This document shows, in pieces, positions 1 through 7,811 of a stretch of 64,000 nucleotides of DNA. This DNA comes from UBA7803 sp041690675 (GTDB taxonomy: Bacteria; Pseudomonadota; Gammaproteobacteria; Pseudomonadales; Azotimanducaceae), in the NCBI GenBank assembly GCA_041690675.1, contig JAWLGU010000006.1, positions 32,585 to 96,584 of the forward strand, given 5' to 3'. The notes below the pieces were generated by a model. The model had not been told where the DNA came from. It worked only from the letters and a program-made list of their open reading frames with translations, and ran no database searches. The translations under genes were made by a program, and so were the position numbers. Each line of letters opens with the position of its first letter. Position 1 is the stretch's first letter.

Positions 1-389
1 ATCTGCTCGAGGTTCGCTTGCCGCCGGAGATCCTGGACGAAGTGCGAATATTCTTTCCCGACCCCTGGCCCAAGAAGCGCCACCACAAGCGTCGCCTCAT
101 TCAGGCCCCCTTCGCCGCCCTGCTGGCGTCGCGGATGCGGCCTGACGGGTTGTTGTGGGTCGCCACGGATTGGGAGGAGTACGCGGAGTGGATGGTCGCG
201 GTGCTGGATGACGAGCCGGCCCTGGAGGCCGAGGGACCGCCCCAGATCACCGCGCGGGGCGCGGCGGTGGACGCGCGCGCCGGCGGCGGGCGGCCGGCCA
301 CGCGATTCGAGACCCGGGGCTTCGAGCTGGGGCACCGGGTGTGGGATCTGCGTTACCGCAGGAAGCGCTGCAGCACGGAGTCCAGGTAG
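1..389 (+). CDS. trmB: tRNA (guanine-N7-)-methyltransferase, 3' part
   Basis: This is the C-terminal part of TrmB, the SAM-dependent enzyme that makes m7G46 in tRNA. The reading frame is open from base 3, so the gene starts before the window. The family signature FFPDPWPKKRHHKRRL is visible at about bases 51-98, and it is followed by the usual C-terminal helices. The end of the protein (WDLRYRR) lies in a 37-bp convergent overlap with hemW. The long GGGRPATRFE tail region is typical of high-GC TrmB proteins. The N-terminal SAM-binding half is not in view. Confidence 0.9.
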   Translation, partial: LLEVRLPPEILDEVRIFFPDPWPKKRHHKRRLIQAPFAALLASRMRPDGLLWVATDWEEYAEWMVAVLDDEPALEAEGPPQITARGAAVDARAGGGRPATRFETRGFELGHRVWDLRYRRKRCSTESR

Positions 390-1474
390 CGGTAGCCGCG
401 GTCCGTGGTAGCCACCCGGTCCCGCCGGACCAGTCCGCAACGGGCCAGGTCCTCCCAGACGGTCTCGACGTCGGCCCGCGGAGAGCCGGTGCGGCTCTCG
501 AAAATCTCCCAGTCCACGCCCTCCACCAAACGCAGTGTGTTCATCATGAACTCGAACACCCGCTCGTCCGCCGCCACCGCGGTCCGCTCCGTGCGCTCGG
601 GATCGGCCAGATAGATGCGCGGCTGAGACGGCTTGCGGGTGCGTTCGATGGTCAGGGTGTCGCCGTCGCCGCGGCTGCGCTTGCCGTGGGCGCCGGCGCC
701 CAGACCCACGTAGTCGCCGAAAGTCCAGTAGCCCAGGTTGTGGCGGCACGTGAACCCGGACCTCGCGAAGGCCGATACCTCGTAGCGTCGGAAGCCTTCG
801 CTCGCCAGCAGCGCCAACCCTTCCCGCTCCATGACCTCCACCTCGGCATCCGTGGCCACCGTGGGCGGACGGCGGGCGAACTCGGTCTTCGGCTCGATGG
901 TGAGCTGATACCAGCTCAGATGATCGGGCTGCAGCGACAGTGCGGTCTGCAGATCTTCCACGGCTTCGGCGGCGCTCTGGCCGGGTAGTGCGTACATCAG
1001 ATCCAGGTTGACGTTGTCGAACCCCGCGTCCCGAGCGGCCCGGAACGCGCGGATCGTGTCGCCCGGCTGATGAATCCGTCCCAGCCGCGCCAGCCGCTCG
1101 GCAGCGAACGATTGGGCGCCGAGTGACAGCCGGTTGATGCCGGCCCGGCGGTAGCCGGCGAAGTCGTGGTGCTCCACGGCACCGGGGTTGGCCTCCATGG
1201 TGACCTCCGCGTCCGCCCCGAGCCACGGCGCCAGGTGCTCGAGCAGGGTTCGGAAGGCGCCGGGCGAGAACAGGCTGGGGGTACCACCGCCGAAGAACAC
1301 GGTAGCGAGCTGTCCCGGGCCCACGTCGGCGAGCGCTGCGGCGGCGTCCCGCCGCAGGGCCGCCAGATACGGCTCCTCCTCCAGCGTGCCGCGCAGCGGA
1401 TGGGAATTGAAGTCGCAGTAAGGGCACTTCCGCACGCACCACGGGAAGTGCACGTACAGCCCCAGGGCGTGCAT
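353..1474 (-). CDS. hemW: Radical SAM heme chaperone HemW
   Basis: HemW is a radical-SAM family protein (formerly annotated as HemN-like coproporphyrinogen oxidase) that binds heme and is thought to deliver it to target proteins. The 373-residue protein begins MHALGLYVHFPWC. It carries the iron-sulfur cysteines C13, C17 and C20 in the HemW-type motif CVRKCPYCDFNSH, then GGGTPS and the HNLGYW motif. I chose the ATG at 1474 because it aligns with the family N-terminus. An upstream in-frame ATG at 1573 would add 33 unrelated residues from inside rdgB. The start overlaps the rdgB stop as TGATG, which suggests coupled translation. The length is close to that of E. coli HemW. Confidence 0.95.
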   Translation of the reverse strand: MHALGLYVHFPWCVRKCPYCDFNSHPLRGTLEEEPYLAALRRDAAAALADVGPGQLATVFFGGGTPSLFSPGAFRTLLEHLAPWLGADAEVTMEANPGAVEHHDFAGYRRAGINRLSLGAQSFAAERLARLGRIHQPGDTIRAFRAARDAGFDNVNLDLMYALPGQSAAEAVEDLQTALSLQPDHLSWYQLTIEPKTEFARRPPTVATDAEVEVMEREGLALLASEGFRRYEVSAFARSGFTCRHNLGYWTFGDYVGLGAGAHGKRSRGDGDTLTIERTRKPSQPRIYLADPERTERTAVAADERVFEFMMNTLRLVEGVDWEIFESRTGSPRADVETVWEDLARCGLVRRDRVATTDRGYRYLDSVLQRFLR

Positions 1475-2061
1475 CAGATCTCCCGGCGCAGCTCTTGCAG
1501 GAGCGCCGCCATGGCCTGGCCCCTGTGGCTCCGCCGATTCTTCTCCGCCGCCGGCAGCTCGGCGGCGGTGCACTGGAGCTCGGGCAGGTAGAAATGGGGA
1601 TCGTAGCCGAACCCCGCGTCGCCTCGGGGGGTGCGGACGATGACGCCGTGCCAGCGGGCGGTGGCGATGAGCGGCGCCGGGTCCTCCGGGTGGCGCAGGT
1701 ACACCAGGGCGCAGAAGAAGTGGGCCGGCGGCCGCTCCAGGTCACCGAGGGCGGCGACGAGCTTGGCGTTGTTGGCCGCGGCATCGGCCTCCGCGCCCGC
1801 GTAGCGGGCGGAACGGATACCGGGCGCGCCACCGAGAGCAGGCACCACCAGCCCGGAATCGTCCGCCAGGGCCGGAAGCCCCGATTCCCGGGCGGCGTGC
1901 CGGGCTTTTTCGAGGGCGTTCTCCACGAACGTCAGCCGCTCCTCCGGAGGCGGGACGATGCCCAGGGCGGCCTGGCTCTCCACGGTCACCCCGAGCGGTC
2001 CCAGCAGCGCCTGCAGCTCGTGCAGCTTGCCGGGGTTACCGCTGGCGAGGACGATTTTCAC
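1474..2061 (-). CDS. rdgB: dITP/XTP pyrophosphatase RdgB
   Basis: RdgB is a house-cleaning enzyme that hydrolyses dITP, XTP and other non-canonical purine NTPs to monophosphates. The 195-residue protein has the family motifs SGNPGK (residues 7-12), DDSGL (67-71), FGYDPHF (151-157) and SHRG (178-181). The start is GTG at 2061; its first bases overlap the stop codon of the DUF4426 gene in a GTGA junction, and no ATG fits the conserved N-terminus. It sits between the DUF4426 gene and hemW, the order known from Pseudomonas. Length and motifs look intact. Confidence 0.95.
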   Translation of the reverse strand: MKIVLASGNPGKLHELQALLGPLGVTVESQAALGIVPPPEERLTFVENALEKARHAARESGLPALADDSGLVVPALGGAPGIRSARYAGAEADAAANNAKLVAALGDLERPPAHFFCALVYLRHPEDPAPLIATARWHGVIVRTPRGDAGFGYDPHFYLPELQCTAAELPAAEKNRRSHRGQAMAALLQELRREI

Positions 2062-2495
2062 CGCCCCTCCCAGTACATCTTCTGACTGAACTCCAGCCGA
2101 TGGCGGGCGCCGTCGGGGGTCAGGATGTCGATGAGAAATCGCAGCACCTCGCGGTCGCTGTGTGCGACCTCCGCCAGATGGTAGACGGCCTCGCCCTCCA
2201 CCACCTGCCGCAGCGCGAGGGGCTGCTCCTGGCCCAGCAGATTCCTCACCACGCCGGAGACCTGCGCCGCCACCGCGGTGCCGTCGGCGTCGAGGACCGA
2301 AACGTTGAGCAGCGCCCGGTCGCGGGCGCGAACCACCCGATACCGGGCCGCGACCTCGGGGGTGAGAAACAGCGTAGGCACCAGGCTGTAGTGCGCCTGG
2401 TAGTCGCCGATGGGCTGCATCTGCTCCGCCACCGCGTTCACGGCGGCCAACCACAAGGTCAGCATGGCCCACGCCAGGCTCCGCGGCCGGTTCAC
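2058..2495 (-). CDS. DUF4426 periplasmic protein
   Basis: This is a 145-residue protein of the DUF4426 family, which has no established function. The N-terminus has a hydrophobic segment (about residues 7-22, ending VNAVA) that looks like a signal peptide, so the mature protein is probably periplasmic. The mature part contains MQPIGDYQAHYSLVPTLFL, a stretch typical of the family. The start is taken as the GTG at 2495, which overlaps the metW stop in a GTGA junction. In Pseudomonas a homologue occupies the same place between metW and rdgB, so the position is conserved although the role is not known. Confidence 0.82.
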   Translation of the reverse strand: MNRPRSLAWAMLTLWLAAVNAVAEQMQPIGDYQAHYSLVPTLFLTPEVAARYRVVRARDRALLNVSVLDADGTAVAAQVSGVVRNLLGQEQPLALRQVVEGEAVYHLAEVAHSDREVLRFLIDILTPDGARHRLEFSQKMYWEGR

Positions 2496-3130
2496 GGGCG
2501 AACCCCCGTCGCGGCCGGGCCGTCCAGCCGGCCGCCGAGCCGGCGGCCAAGCCGGTAGAAGGCGTAGGTGCCGAAAAAGTTGGGAAAGCGGTTCATGAGT
2601 GGCCGACTGACGTGGTTCGCGTCTACCACGAACCGTTCGATGATCTCGAAGCCCTTGTTCTGGCACAGCATCTCGAAGTCGTCGAAGGTGCATAGGTGGA
2701 TGTTGGGAGTGTCGTACCAGGTGTGCGGCAGGTGTCGGGCTACCGGCATGCGGCCGCGCAGGGTGAGCTGCATACGGCAGCGCCAGTGGCCGAAGTTGGG
2801 GAACGTCACCACGCATTCTCGCCCTACCCGCAGCATCTCGTCCAGCATGACGTGGGGCTTGCGCACGGACTGCAGGGTCTCCGTCATCACCACCATGTCG
2901 AAGCTGTCGTCAGGAAAGTTGGCCAGGCCTTCGTCCAGGTTCTGCTCGATGACGTTCACGCCGTTCTTCAGGCACGTGGTGATGTTGGCTGGGTCGATCT
3001 CCAGGCCGTAGCCGTTCACCGCCTTGTTGCTCTGAAGGTAGGCCAGCAGGTCGCCGGTGCCGCAGCCGAGGTCCAGGACCCGGGAGCCCGCTTTCACCAG
3101 CTCGGCGATGATGGCCAGATCAGCGCGCAT
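2492..3130 (-). CDS. metW: Methionine biosynthesis protein MetW
   Basis: MetW is a small class I methyltransferase-fold protein that partners MetX in methionine synthesis; it is thought to activate or stabilise MetX. The 212-residue protein has a SAM-binding loop LDLGCGTGDLL at residues 19-29, an acidic motif (LEID) after strand 2, and the MetW-type segment TFPNFGHWRCR. It starts inside the last bases of metX (11-bp overlap), and its stop overlaps the next start as GTGA. The tight metX-metW coupling supports the assignment. Confidence 0.95.
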   Translation of the reverse strand: MRADLAIIAELVKAGSRVLDLGCGTGDLLAYLQSNKAVNGYGLEIDPANITTCLKNGVNVIEQNLDEGLANFPDDSFDMVVMTETLQSVRKPHVMLDEMLRVGRECVVTFPNFGHWRCRMQLTLRGRMPVARHLPHTWYDTPNIHLCTFDDFEMLCQNKGFEIIERFVVDANHVSRPLMNRFPNFFGTYAFYRLGRRLGGRLDGPAATGVRP

Positions 3131-4328
3131 GGCTCGTTCCGTCCTGGCTGCTCGGCGACGCCTGCTCCAAGCAGCCGGCGCCGGTGCTCACTTCGTCCGC
3201 CAGCCGGTCCAGGTACGCCCGAAGCACGTCCAGGTACCGGGGTACCGGCAGCAGAAAGGCATCGTGCCCGTGCTCGGTGTCGATGATGGCGCTGGCCACG
3301 TTCTTGCGCGCCTCCACCAGGGCGTCCACCAGTTCCTTGGACCGCTCCACCGAGAATCGCCAGTCGGTGGTGAAAGACACCACCAGGAACCGGCAGCGCG
3401 CGTGGGCGAGCGCGGCCACCAGGTCGTCGCCGTGCTCTGCCGCGGGATCGAAAAGGTCCAGGGCCCGGGTCATCAGCACGTAGGTGTTGGCATCGAAGCT
3501 GCGGGAGAACGATCGGCCCTGATAGTGGAGGTAGCTCTCCACCTGGAACTCCACGTCGCGCCCGAGCCGCAGGTCGCCGGACTTCAGCTCGCGACCGAAC
3601 TTCTGCCGCATGCCGTCGTCCGACAGGTACGTCACGTGGCCCACCATGCGCGCGAGCATCAGGCCCAGGTCGGGATTCACCCCGTGCTCCCGGTAGTGGC
3701 CGCCGTGGAACTGCGGGTCGGACATGATGGCCTGCCGGGCGATCTCGTTGAACGCGATGTTCTGCGCCGACAACCGGGAGGCGCTGGCGATGAGCACGGC
3801 GGCACGAAGACGCTCGGGGTGGTCGATGGCCCATTGCATGGCCTGCATGCCGCCCAGGCTGCCCCCCACCACCGCCGCGAACTGCTCGATTCCAAGGTGA
3901 TCGGCCAGCATGGCCTGGCTGCGCACCCAGTCGCGCACCGTCACCGTGGGGAAGTCGGGTCCGAAGCGCCGGCCGGTGCGGGGGTCGACGCTGGTAGGCC
4001 CGGTGCTGCCGTGGCAGCCCCCGAGGTTGTTCGGGCACACCACGAAGAAGCGGCTGGTGTCGATGGGCTTGCCAGGGCCGACGCAGGTTTCCCACCAGCC
4101 GGGCTTGCGGTCGTCCAGGCTCTGATATCCGGCCGCGTGATGGTTGCCGGAGAGGGCGTGACAGACGAGCACGGCGTTGCTGCGGGCCTCATTCAGGCGC
4201 CCGTAGGTTTCATAGACGAGCTGGAATCCCGGCAGGCTGTCGCCGCACTGCAGCGCGAACGTCGCGTCGCTTTCGAAGATGTGAGGTTCGACCAGGCCCA
4301 CCGAGTCGGCAGGCAGAGTATCCGGCAT
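3120..4328 (-). CDS. metX: Homoserine O-acyltransferase MetX
   Basis: MetX acylates the hydroxyl of L-homoserine, the first committed step of methionine synthesis. The 402-residue protein is an alpha/beta hydrolase fold enzyme. Its nucleophile is S157 in GGSLGG (155-160), and the likely triad partners are D322 (TTDWRFS) and H355 (EHGHDAFLL). The family loop NNLGGCHGSTGPTS lies at about 100-113. Proteobacterial MetX enzymes paired with MetW often use succinyl-CoA rather than acetyl-CoA, so I leave the acyl donor open. The stretch upstream of its ATG holds a heptamer-repeat element. It is the first gene of metX-metW-DUF4426-rdgB-hemW, all tightly packed. Confidence 0.94.
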   Translation of the reverse strand: MPDTLPADSVGLVEPHIFESDATFALQCGDSLPGFQLVYETYGRLNEARSNAVLVCHALSGNHHAAGYQSLDDRKPGWWETCVGPGKPIDTSRFFVVCPNNLGGCHGSTGPTSVDPRTGRRFGPDFPTVTVRDWVRSQAMLADHLGIEQFAAVVGGSLGGMQAMQWAIDHPERLRAAVLIASASRLSAQNIAFNEIARQAIMSDPQFHGGHYREHGVNPDLGLMLARMVGHVTYLSDDGMRQKFGRELKSGDLRLGRDVEFQVESYLHYQGRSFSRSFDANTYVLMTRALDLFDPAAEHGDDLVAALAHARCRFLVVSFTTDWRFSVERSKELVDALVEARKNVASAIIDTEHGHDAFLLPVPRYLDVLRAYLDRLADEVSTGAGCLEQASPSSQDGTSHAR

Positions 4329-4398
4329 CAGTGCCCAGGTCCCGGGACCACGAAAAGGGACGGCGAGTCTAATGCAAAGCGCATTCAGCTAACAGCTT

Positions 4399-4541
4399 TC
4401 GGCTATCGGCTATCGGCTATCGGCTATCGGCTATCGGCGATCGGCAGGAGGGTCGGCGCGAGATTCTCGCGTTACCGTTCTTGCTGAAAGCTGAAAGCTG
4501 AAAGCTGAAAGCTGAAAGCTGAAGCGGACCGCTGATCGCTA
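4399..4541. repeat. Inverted-heptamer intergenic element, copy 1
   Basis: Five exact CGGCTAT units (4400-4434) and a variant CGGCGAT (4435-4441) are followed by a core that starts GCAGGAGGG at 4444. Five exact GCTGAAA units follow (4483-4517), and the element ends GCTGATCGCTA (4531-4541). Read on the other strand, the right-hand units are CAGCTTT, which fits the same degenerate heptamer CNGCTNT as the left-hand units, so the two arrays are inverted relative to each other. The last three bases (CTA) are the yggT TAG stop on the minus strand. The element fills most of the yggT-metX gap. Related copies lie at 37827-38000 and 51543-51636. Confidence 0.85.
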
Positions 4542-5090
4542 AAAAAACGACATGAACACCTGGGGCAGCATGCGCTCGAGCAACCCGAGTATGAGGAACA
4601 CCACGATGGGCGAGAAGTCGAGCCCGCCCAAGGGCGGCAGCAGCCGCCGGGCCGGCGCCAGGAGCGGCTCCGTGATCTGCTGCAGCAGGGCCAGCGCGGG
4701 GTGGTAGTTACCTGGGGCGATCCAGCCGGCGATGATGACGATGAGAATCGACCACCAGAATATGTGGATGGTCAGCATGAGCACCTGCAGCACGGCGGAG
4801 GCGAGGATGATGGACACGCCGCCCACGTAGCCGCCGTTCAGCGCGGCCAGGGACATGATGCGCAGAACCTCCACCGCGGCTGCGCCGATGAACGATGCGA
4901 AGTCGAGATTGCGGTAGCCCGGCAGCACCATGCGCAGCGGGCGCAGTACCGGGTCCGTGGCTTTCACCAGACCCTGGGAGATGGGGTTGTAGAAATCGAC
5001 CCGGCAGGCCTGCAGGAGAAAACGCGCCACGAACAGGAAGGAAACGATCTGGAGAACGAAGTTGACCAGGTAGTTGAGCGCGTCGTTCAT
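4539..5090 (-). CDS. yggT: YggT family membrane protein
   Basis: This is a 183-residue integral membrane protein of the YggT family, with two related halves each containing hydrophobic helices (for example around residues 10-28, 65-85, 95-120 and 160-178). The exact role is not settled; homologues have been linked to osmotic stress and membrane organisation. The start is ATG at 5090, overlapping the proC stop in an ATGA junction. A longer in-frame extension to 5438 reads into proC and is rejected. The TAG stop codon coincides with the end of the heptamer element downstream. The order yggS-proC-yggT is conserved in gammaproteobacteria. Confidence 0.93.
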   Translation of the reverse strand: MNDALNYLVNFVLQIVSFLFVARFLLQACRVDFYNPISQGLVKATDPVLRPLRMVLPGYRNLDFASFIGAAAVEVLRIMSLAALNGGYVGGVSIILASAVLQVLMLTIHIFWWSILIVIIAGWIAPGNYHPALALLQQITEPLLAPARRLLPPLGGLDFSPIVVFLILGLLERMLPQVFMSFF

Positions 5091-5902
5091 GATTGACCGA
5101 ATTCCTCCGCTAGTTCCTTCGCCCGCTGGGCCGCCCCCGCCACCGCACGCTCGATGGCGGCGCGCGTTCCGGCGGCGTCCAGTATAGACAGCGCGCGCTC
5201 CGTGGTCCCGCCCGGGGACGTCACGTTGGCCCTGAGCCGGCCGGGCGGCGTACCGCTTTCCCGGGCCATGCGGGCCGCGCCGAGGGCGGTTTCCAAAGTC
5301 AGCGTGGTGGCGCTGGCGCGGTCCAGTCCCAGGGACTCGCCGGCGGCGATCATCGCTTCCATGAGATAGAAGAAGTAGGCGGGCCCGCTGCCGGAGACCG
5401 CCGTGACGGCATCGAGCAAGGCTTCCGACTCCACCCACAGGGTAGCCCCTGCCGCCCCGAGCACCGAATCGGCCATGGCGCGCTGCCGAGGCGAAACGTA
5501 GCCGTTGGCGTACATGCCGGTGATGCCGGCGCGCAGCAAAGCCGGGGTGTTGGGCATGCAGCGGACGATGGCGGTGGCGGGCGGAGTCCAGGCTTCCAGG
5601 GCGGAAAGCGGTACCCCGGCGGCGATGGATATCAGCAGTTGCCCTTCGGCCGGCTCCAGCGGCTTCAGCACCGCGCCGAGCACCTGGGGTTTCACAGCCA
5701 GCACCACGACGTCTGCGCCGCTGACGGTGGCCCGATTGTCGTCGAAGGTGGCGACGCCGAGGCGGGCCAGCTGATCGCGCTGCCGCTCGTCCGGATCGCT
5801 GGCGCGAATGCGTTCGGCGGCCGTGCCCGCCGCCAGCAGGCCGCTGATCAGGCTGCGGGCCATGTTGCCGGCGCCGATGAAGGCGAGACTCATGTCGTTC
5901 AC
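5087..5902 (-). CDS. proC: Pyrroline-5-carboxylate reductase
   Basis: ProC reduces 1-pyrroline-5-carboxylate to L-proline with NAD(P)H, the last step of proline synthesis. The Rossmann motif FIGAGNMA lies near the N-terminus. The C-terminal family signature is present from AVSGSGPAYFF through the stretch ending VTSPGGTTERAL. I prefer the GTG at 5902 because GGAG lies six bases upstream. ATG codons at 5914 and 5893 are in frame and possible, and the difference is only a few residues. Its stop overlaps the yggT start (ATGA), and yggS lies just upstream. Confidence 0.94.
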   Translation of the reverse strand: MNDMSLAFIGAGNMARSLISGLLAAGTAAERIRASDPDERQRDQLARLGVATFDDNRATVSGADVVVLAVKPQVLGAVLKPLEPAEGQLLISIAAGVPLSALEAWTPPATAIVRCMPNTPALLRAGITGMYANGYVSPRQRAMADSVLGAAGATLWVESEALLDAVTAVSGSGPAYFFYLMEAMIAAGESLGLDRASATTLTLETALGAARMARESGTPPGRLRANVTSPGGTTERALSILDAAGTRAAIERAVAGAAQRAKELAEEFGQS

Positions 5903-5924
5903 GTGGATCTCCATTGTTCGATGA

Positions 5925-6617
5925 CTAGAGACGCGGACCGAAGACGGCGGTGCCCACGCGCACGTGGGTCGCTCCGGCGGCGATGGCTTCGCGGAAGTCG
6001 CCGCTCATGCCCATGGAGAGCGTGTCCCAGGGGTCGGGCGCCTGGGGGGCCAGCTCGGCGAACAGGGCCGCCAGCCGGCGGTAGCCGGCAAGTGGCGCCG
6101 TGTCCCGGCGCAGGATGGTCATCAGGCCCCGGACCCGCAGCCGCGGCAGACCCGCCACCTGCGCCAGCAGGCGTGGCGCGTCCTCGGGATCCACCCCGGC
6201 CTTGGCGGGGTCCTCGTCGATGTTGACCTGCAGGGTCACGTCGAGGATCTTGTCGGGCGGACACTGGGCCGACAGGCGCTCGGCGATGCGGGGCCGGGAG
6301 ACGGTGTGCACCCAATGGAAGTGCTCGGCGATGAGCCGGGTTTTGTTCGATTGGATCGCGCCGATGAAATGCCAGGCGACGTCGACGTCTTCCAGCGCGC
6401 GGATCTTGTCCACCGCTTCCTGCAGATAGTTCTCGCCGAAATCACGGCACCCGGCGGCGGCTGCGTGACGGATCTCCTCCGCGGTGCGGGTCTTCGACAC
6501 GGCCACCAGATGCACGTCGGCCGGGTCGCGCCCGCACGCCCGCGCGGCGTCGGCGATCTGGTTCTCGACTTCCTGGAGCCGGTGCGAGATTCGCTGGGCG
6601 ATGGACTGCAAGCTCAT
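5925..6617 (-). CDS. yggS: PLP homeostasis protein YggS (PLPBP)
   Basis: YggS binds pyridoxal 5'-phosphate and keeps vitamin B6 and amino-acid pools in balance; no catalytic activity is established. The 230-residue protein has the PLP lysine in LVAVSKTR (about residue 42), then FGENYLQEA, WHFIGAIQSNK and the C-terminal LSMGMSGDFREAI and VRVGTAVFG motifs that hold the cofactor phosphate. Length and motifs are standard. It is divergent from pilT, as in Pseudomonas, and leads the yggS-proC-yggT operon. Confidence 0.96.
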   Translation of the reverse strand: MSLQSIAQRISHRLQEVENQIADAARACGRDPADVHLVAVSKTRTAEEIRHAAAAGCRDFGENYLQEAVDKIRALEDVDVAWHFIGAIQSNKTRLIAEHFHWVHTVSRPRIAERLSAQCPPDKILDVTLQVNIDEDPAKAGVDPEDAPRLLAQVAGLPRLRVRGLMTILRRDTAPLAGYRRLAALFAELAPQAPDPWDTLSMGMSGDFREAIAAGATHVRVGTAVFGPRL

Positions 6618-6669
6618 GGTGCCAACCTCGTCGCAGATTTCGCACCTGCCCGGCGAGGGGGCGATGACG

Positions 6670-6710
6670 GCGTAGTTAATCCCAAGACCGGATAATACTA
6701 TAGGTGCGGG
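6670..6710. promoter_or_regulatory. Candidate divergent promoter region yggS/pilT
   Basis: An AT-rich patch in an otherwise GC-rich 134-bp divergent intergenic region reads GATAATACTATA at 6691-6702. On the plus strand TACTAT (6696-6701) can serve as a -10 for pilT. On the minus strand TATAGT and TATTAT can serve as a -10 for yggS. No convincing -35 is seen for either. The assignment rests on base composition and position only. Confidence 0.35.
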
Positions 6711-6751
6711 TACGTTACGGACATCCCGCGAGCAGCAGACAGGGACGGCTC

Positions 6752-7786
6752 ATGGACATCACCGAACTCCTCGCGTTCAGCGCCAAGCAGGGCGCTTCCG
6801 ACCTCCACCTCTCGGCGGGCCTGCCGCCCATGATCCGTGTCGACGGTGACGTGCGGCGCATCAACCTGCCGCCGCTGGAGCATCAGGAAGTGCACGCGCT
6901 GATCTACGAGATCATGAACGACAAGCAGCGCAAGGACTACGAGGAATTCCTGGAAACGGACTTCTCCTTCGAGGTTCCCGGGGTCGCGCGCTTCCGGGTC
7001 AATGCCTTCAACCAGAACCGCGGCGCCGGCGCCGTGTTCCGGACCATTCCCTCCAAGGTGCTCACCATGGAAGACCTGGGGATGGGTCAGGTGTTCAAGG
7101 ACGTGTCCATGACGCCCCGTGGGCTGGTGCTGGTGACCGGGCCCACCGGCTCGGGCAAGAGCACGACCCTGGCGGCCATGATCGACTTCATCAACGACAA
7201 CCGCTACGACCACATCCTCACCATCGAGGATCCCATCGAGTTCGTCCACGAGAGCAAGAAGTGCCTGGTGAACCAGCGCGAGGTGCACCGGGACACCCAC
7301 GGCTTCAACGAAGCCTTGCGCTCGGCGCTCAGGGAAGACCCGGACATCATTCTGGTGGGCGAGATGCGCGACCTGGAGACCATCCGCCTGGCGCTGACCG
7401 CCGCCGAGACCGGTCACCTGGTGTTCGGTACCCTGCACACCACGTCCGCGGCCAAGACCATCGACCGGGTCATCGACGTGTTCCCCGCCGAAGAGAAGGA
7501 CATGGTGCGCTCCATGCTCTCGGAGTCGCTGCAGGCGGTTATCTCCCAGACCCTGCTGAAGCGGGTCAACGGCGGCCGGGTCGCCGCCCACGAGATCATG
7601 ATCGGCACCCCGGCGATCCGTAATCTCATTCGCGAAGACAAGGTGGCGCAGATGTACTCCGCCATTCAGACGGGCGCGTCCTACGGCATGCAGACGCTCG
7701 ATCAATGCCTGCAGGATCTGGTGGCGAAGCGCACCATCACCCGGGACACCGCCCGGGAAAAGGCCAAGATGCCGGAGAAATTCTAA
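6752..7786 (+). CDS. pilT: Type IV pilus retraction ATPase PilT
   Basis: PilT is the hexameric cytoplasmic ATPase that depolymerises the type IV pilus and powers twitching motility. The 344-residue protein has a PAS-like N-terminal domain, Walker A GPTGSGKST (130-138), the acidic motif of the Asp box (ILTIEDPIEF), Walker B (DPDIILVGEMRD), the His box (TGHLVFGTLHT) and the PilT-specific AIRNLIRE motif near the C-terminus. I chose the ATG at 6752, preceded by AGGGACGG. The upstream in-frame start at 6704 adds residues not typical of the family. pilU follows 25 bp downstream, probably in the same transcript. Confidence 0.97.
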   Translation: MDITELLAFSAKQGASDLHLSAGLPPMIRVDGDVRRINLPPLEHQEVHALIYEIMNDKQRKDYEEFLETDFSFEVPGVARFRVNAFNQNRGAGAVFRTIPSKVLTMEDLGMGQVFKDVSMTPRGLVLVTGPTGSGKSTTLAAMIDFINDNRYDHILTIEDPIEFVHESKKCLVNQREVHRDTHGFNEALRSALREDPDIILVGEMRDLETIRLALTAAETGHLVFGTLHTTSAAKTIDRVIDVFPAEEKDMVRSMLSESLQAVISQTLLKRVNGGRVAAHEIMIGTPAIRNLIREDKVAQMYSAIQTGASYGMQTLDQCLQDLVAKRTITRDTAREKAKMPEKF

Positions 7787-7811
7787 AAGCCACGTCGCGC
7801 GGGAGAACTCG

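Noticed and set aside
4399..4541. CRISPR array
   Set aside because: The repeats are 7 bp and contiguous without spacers, and no cas genes are present.
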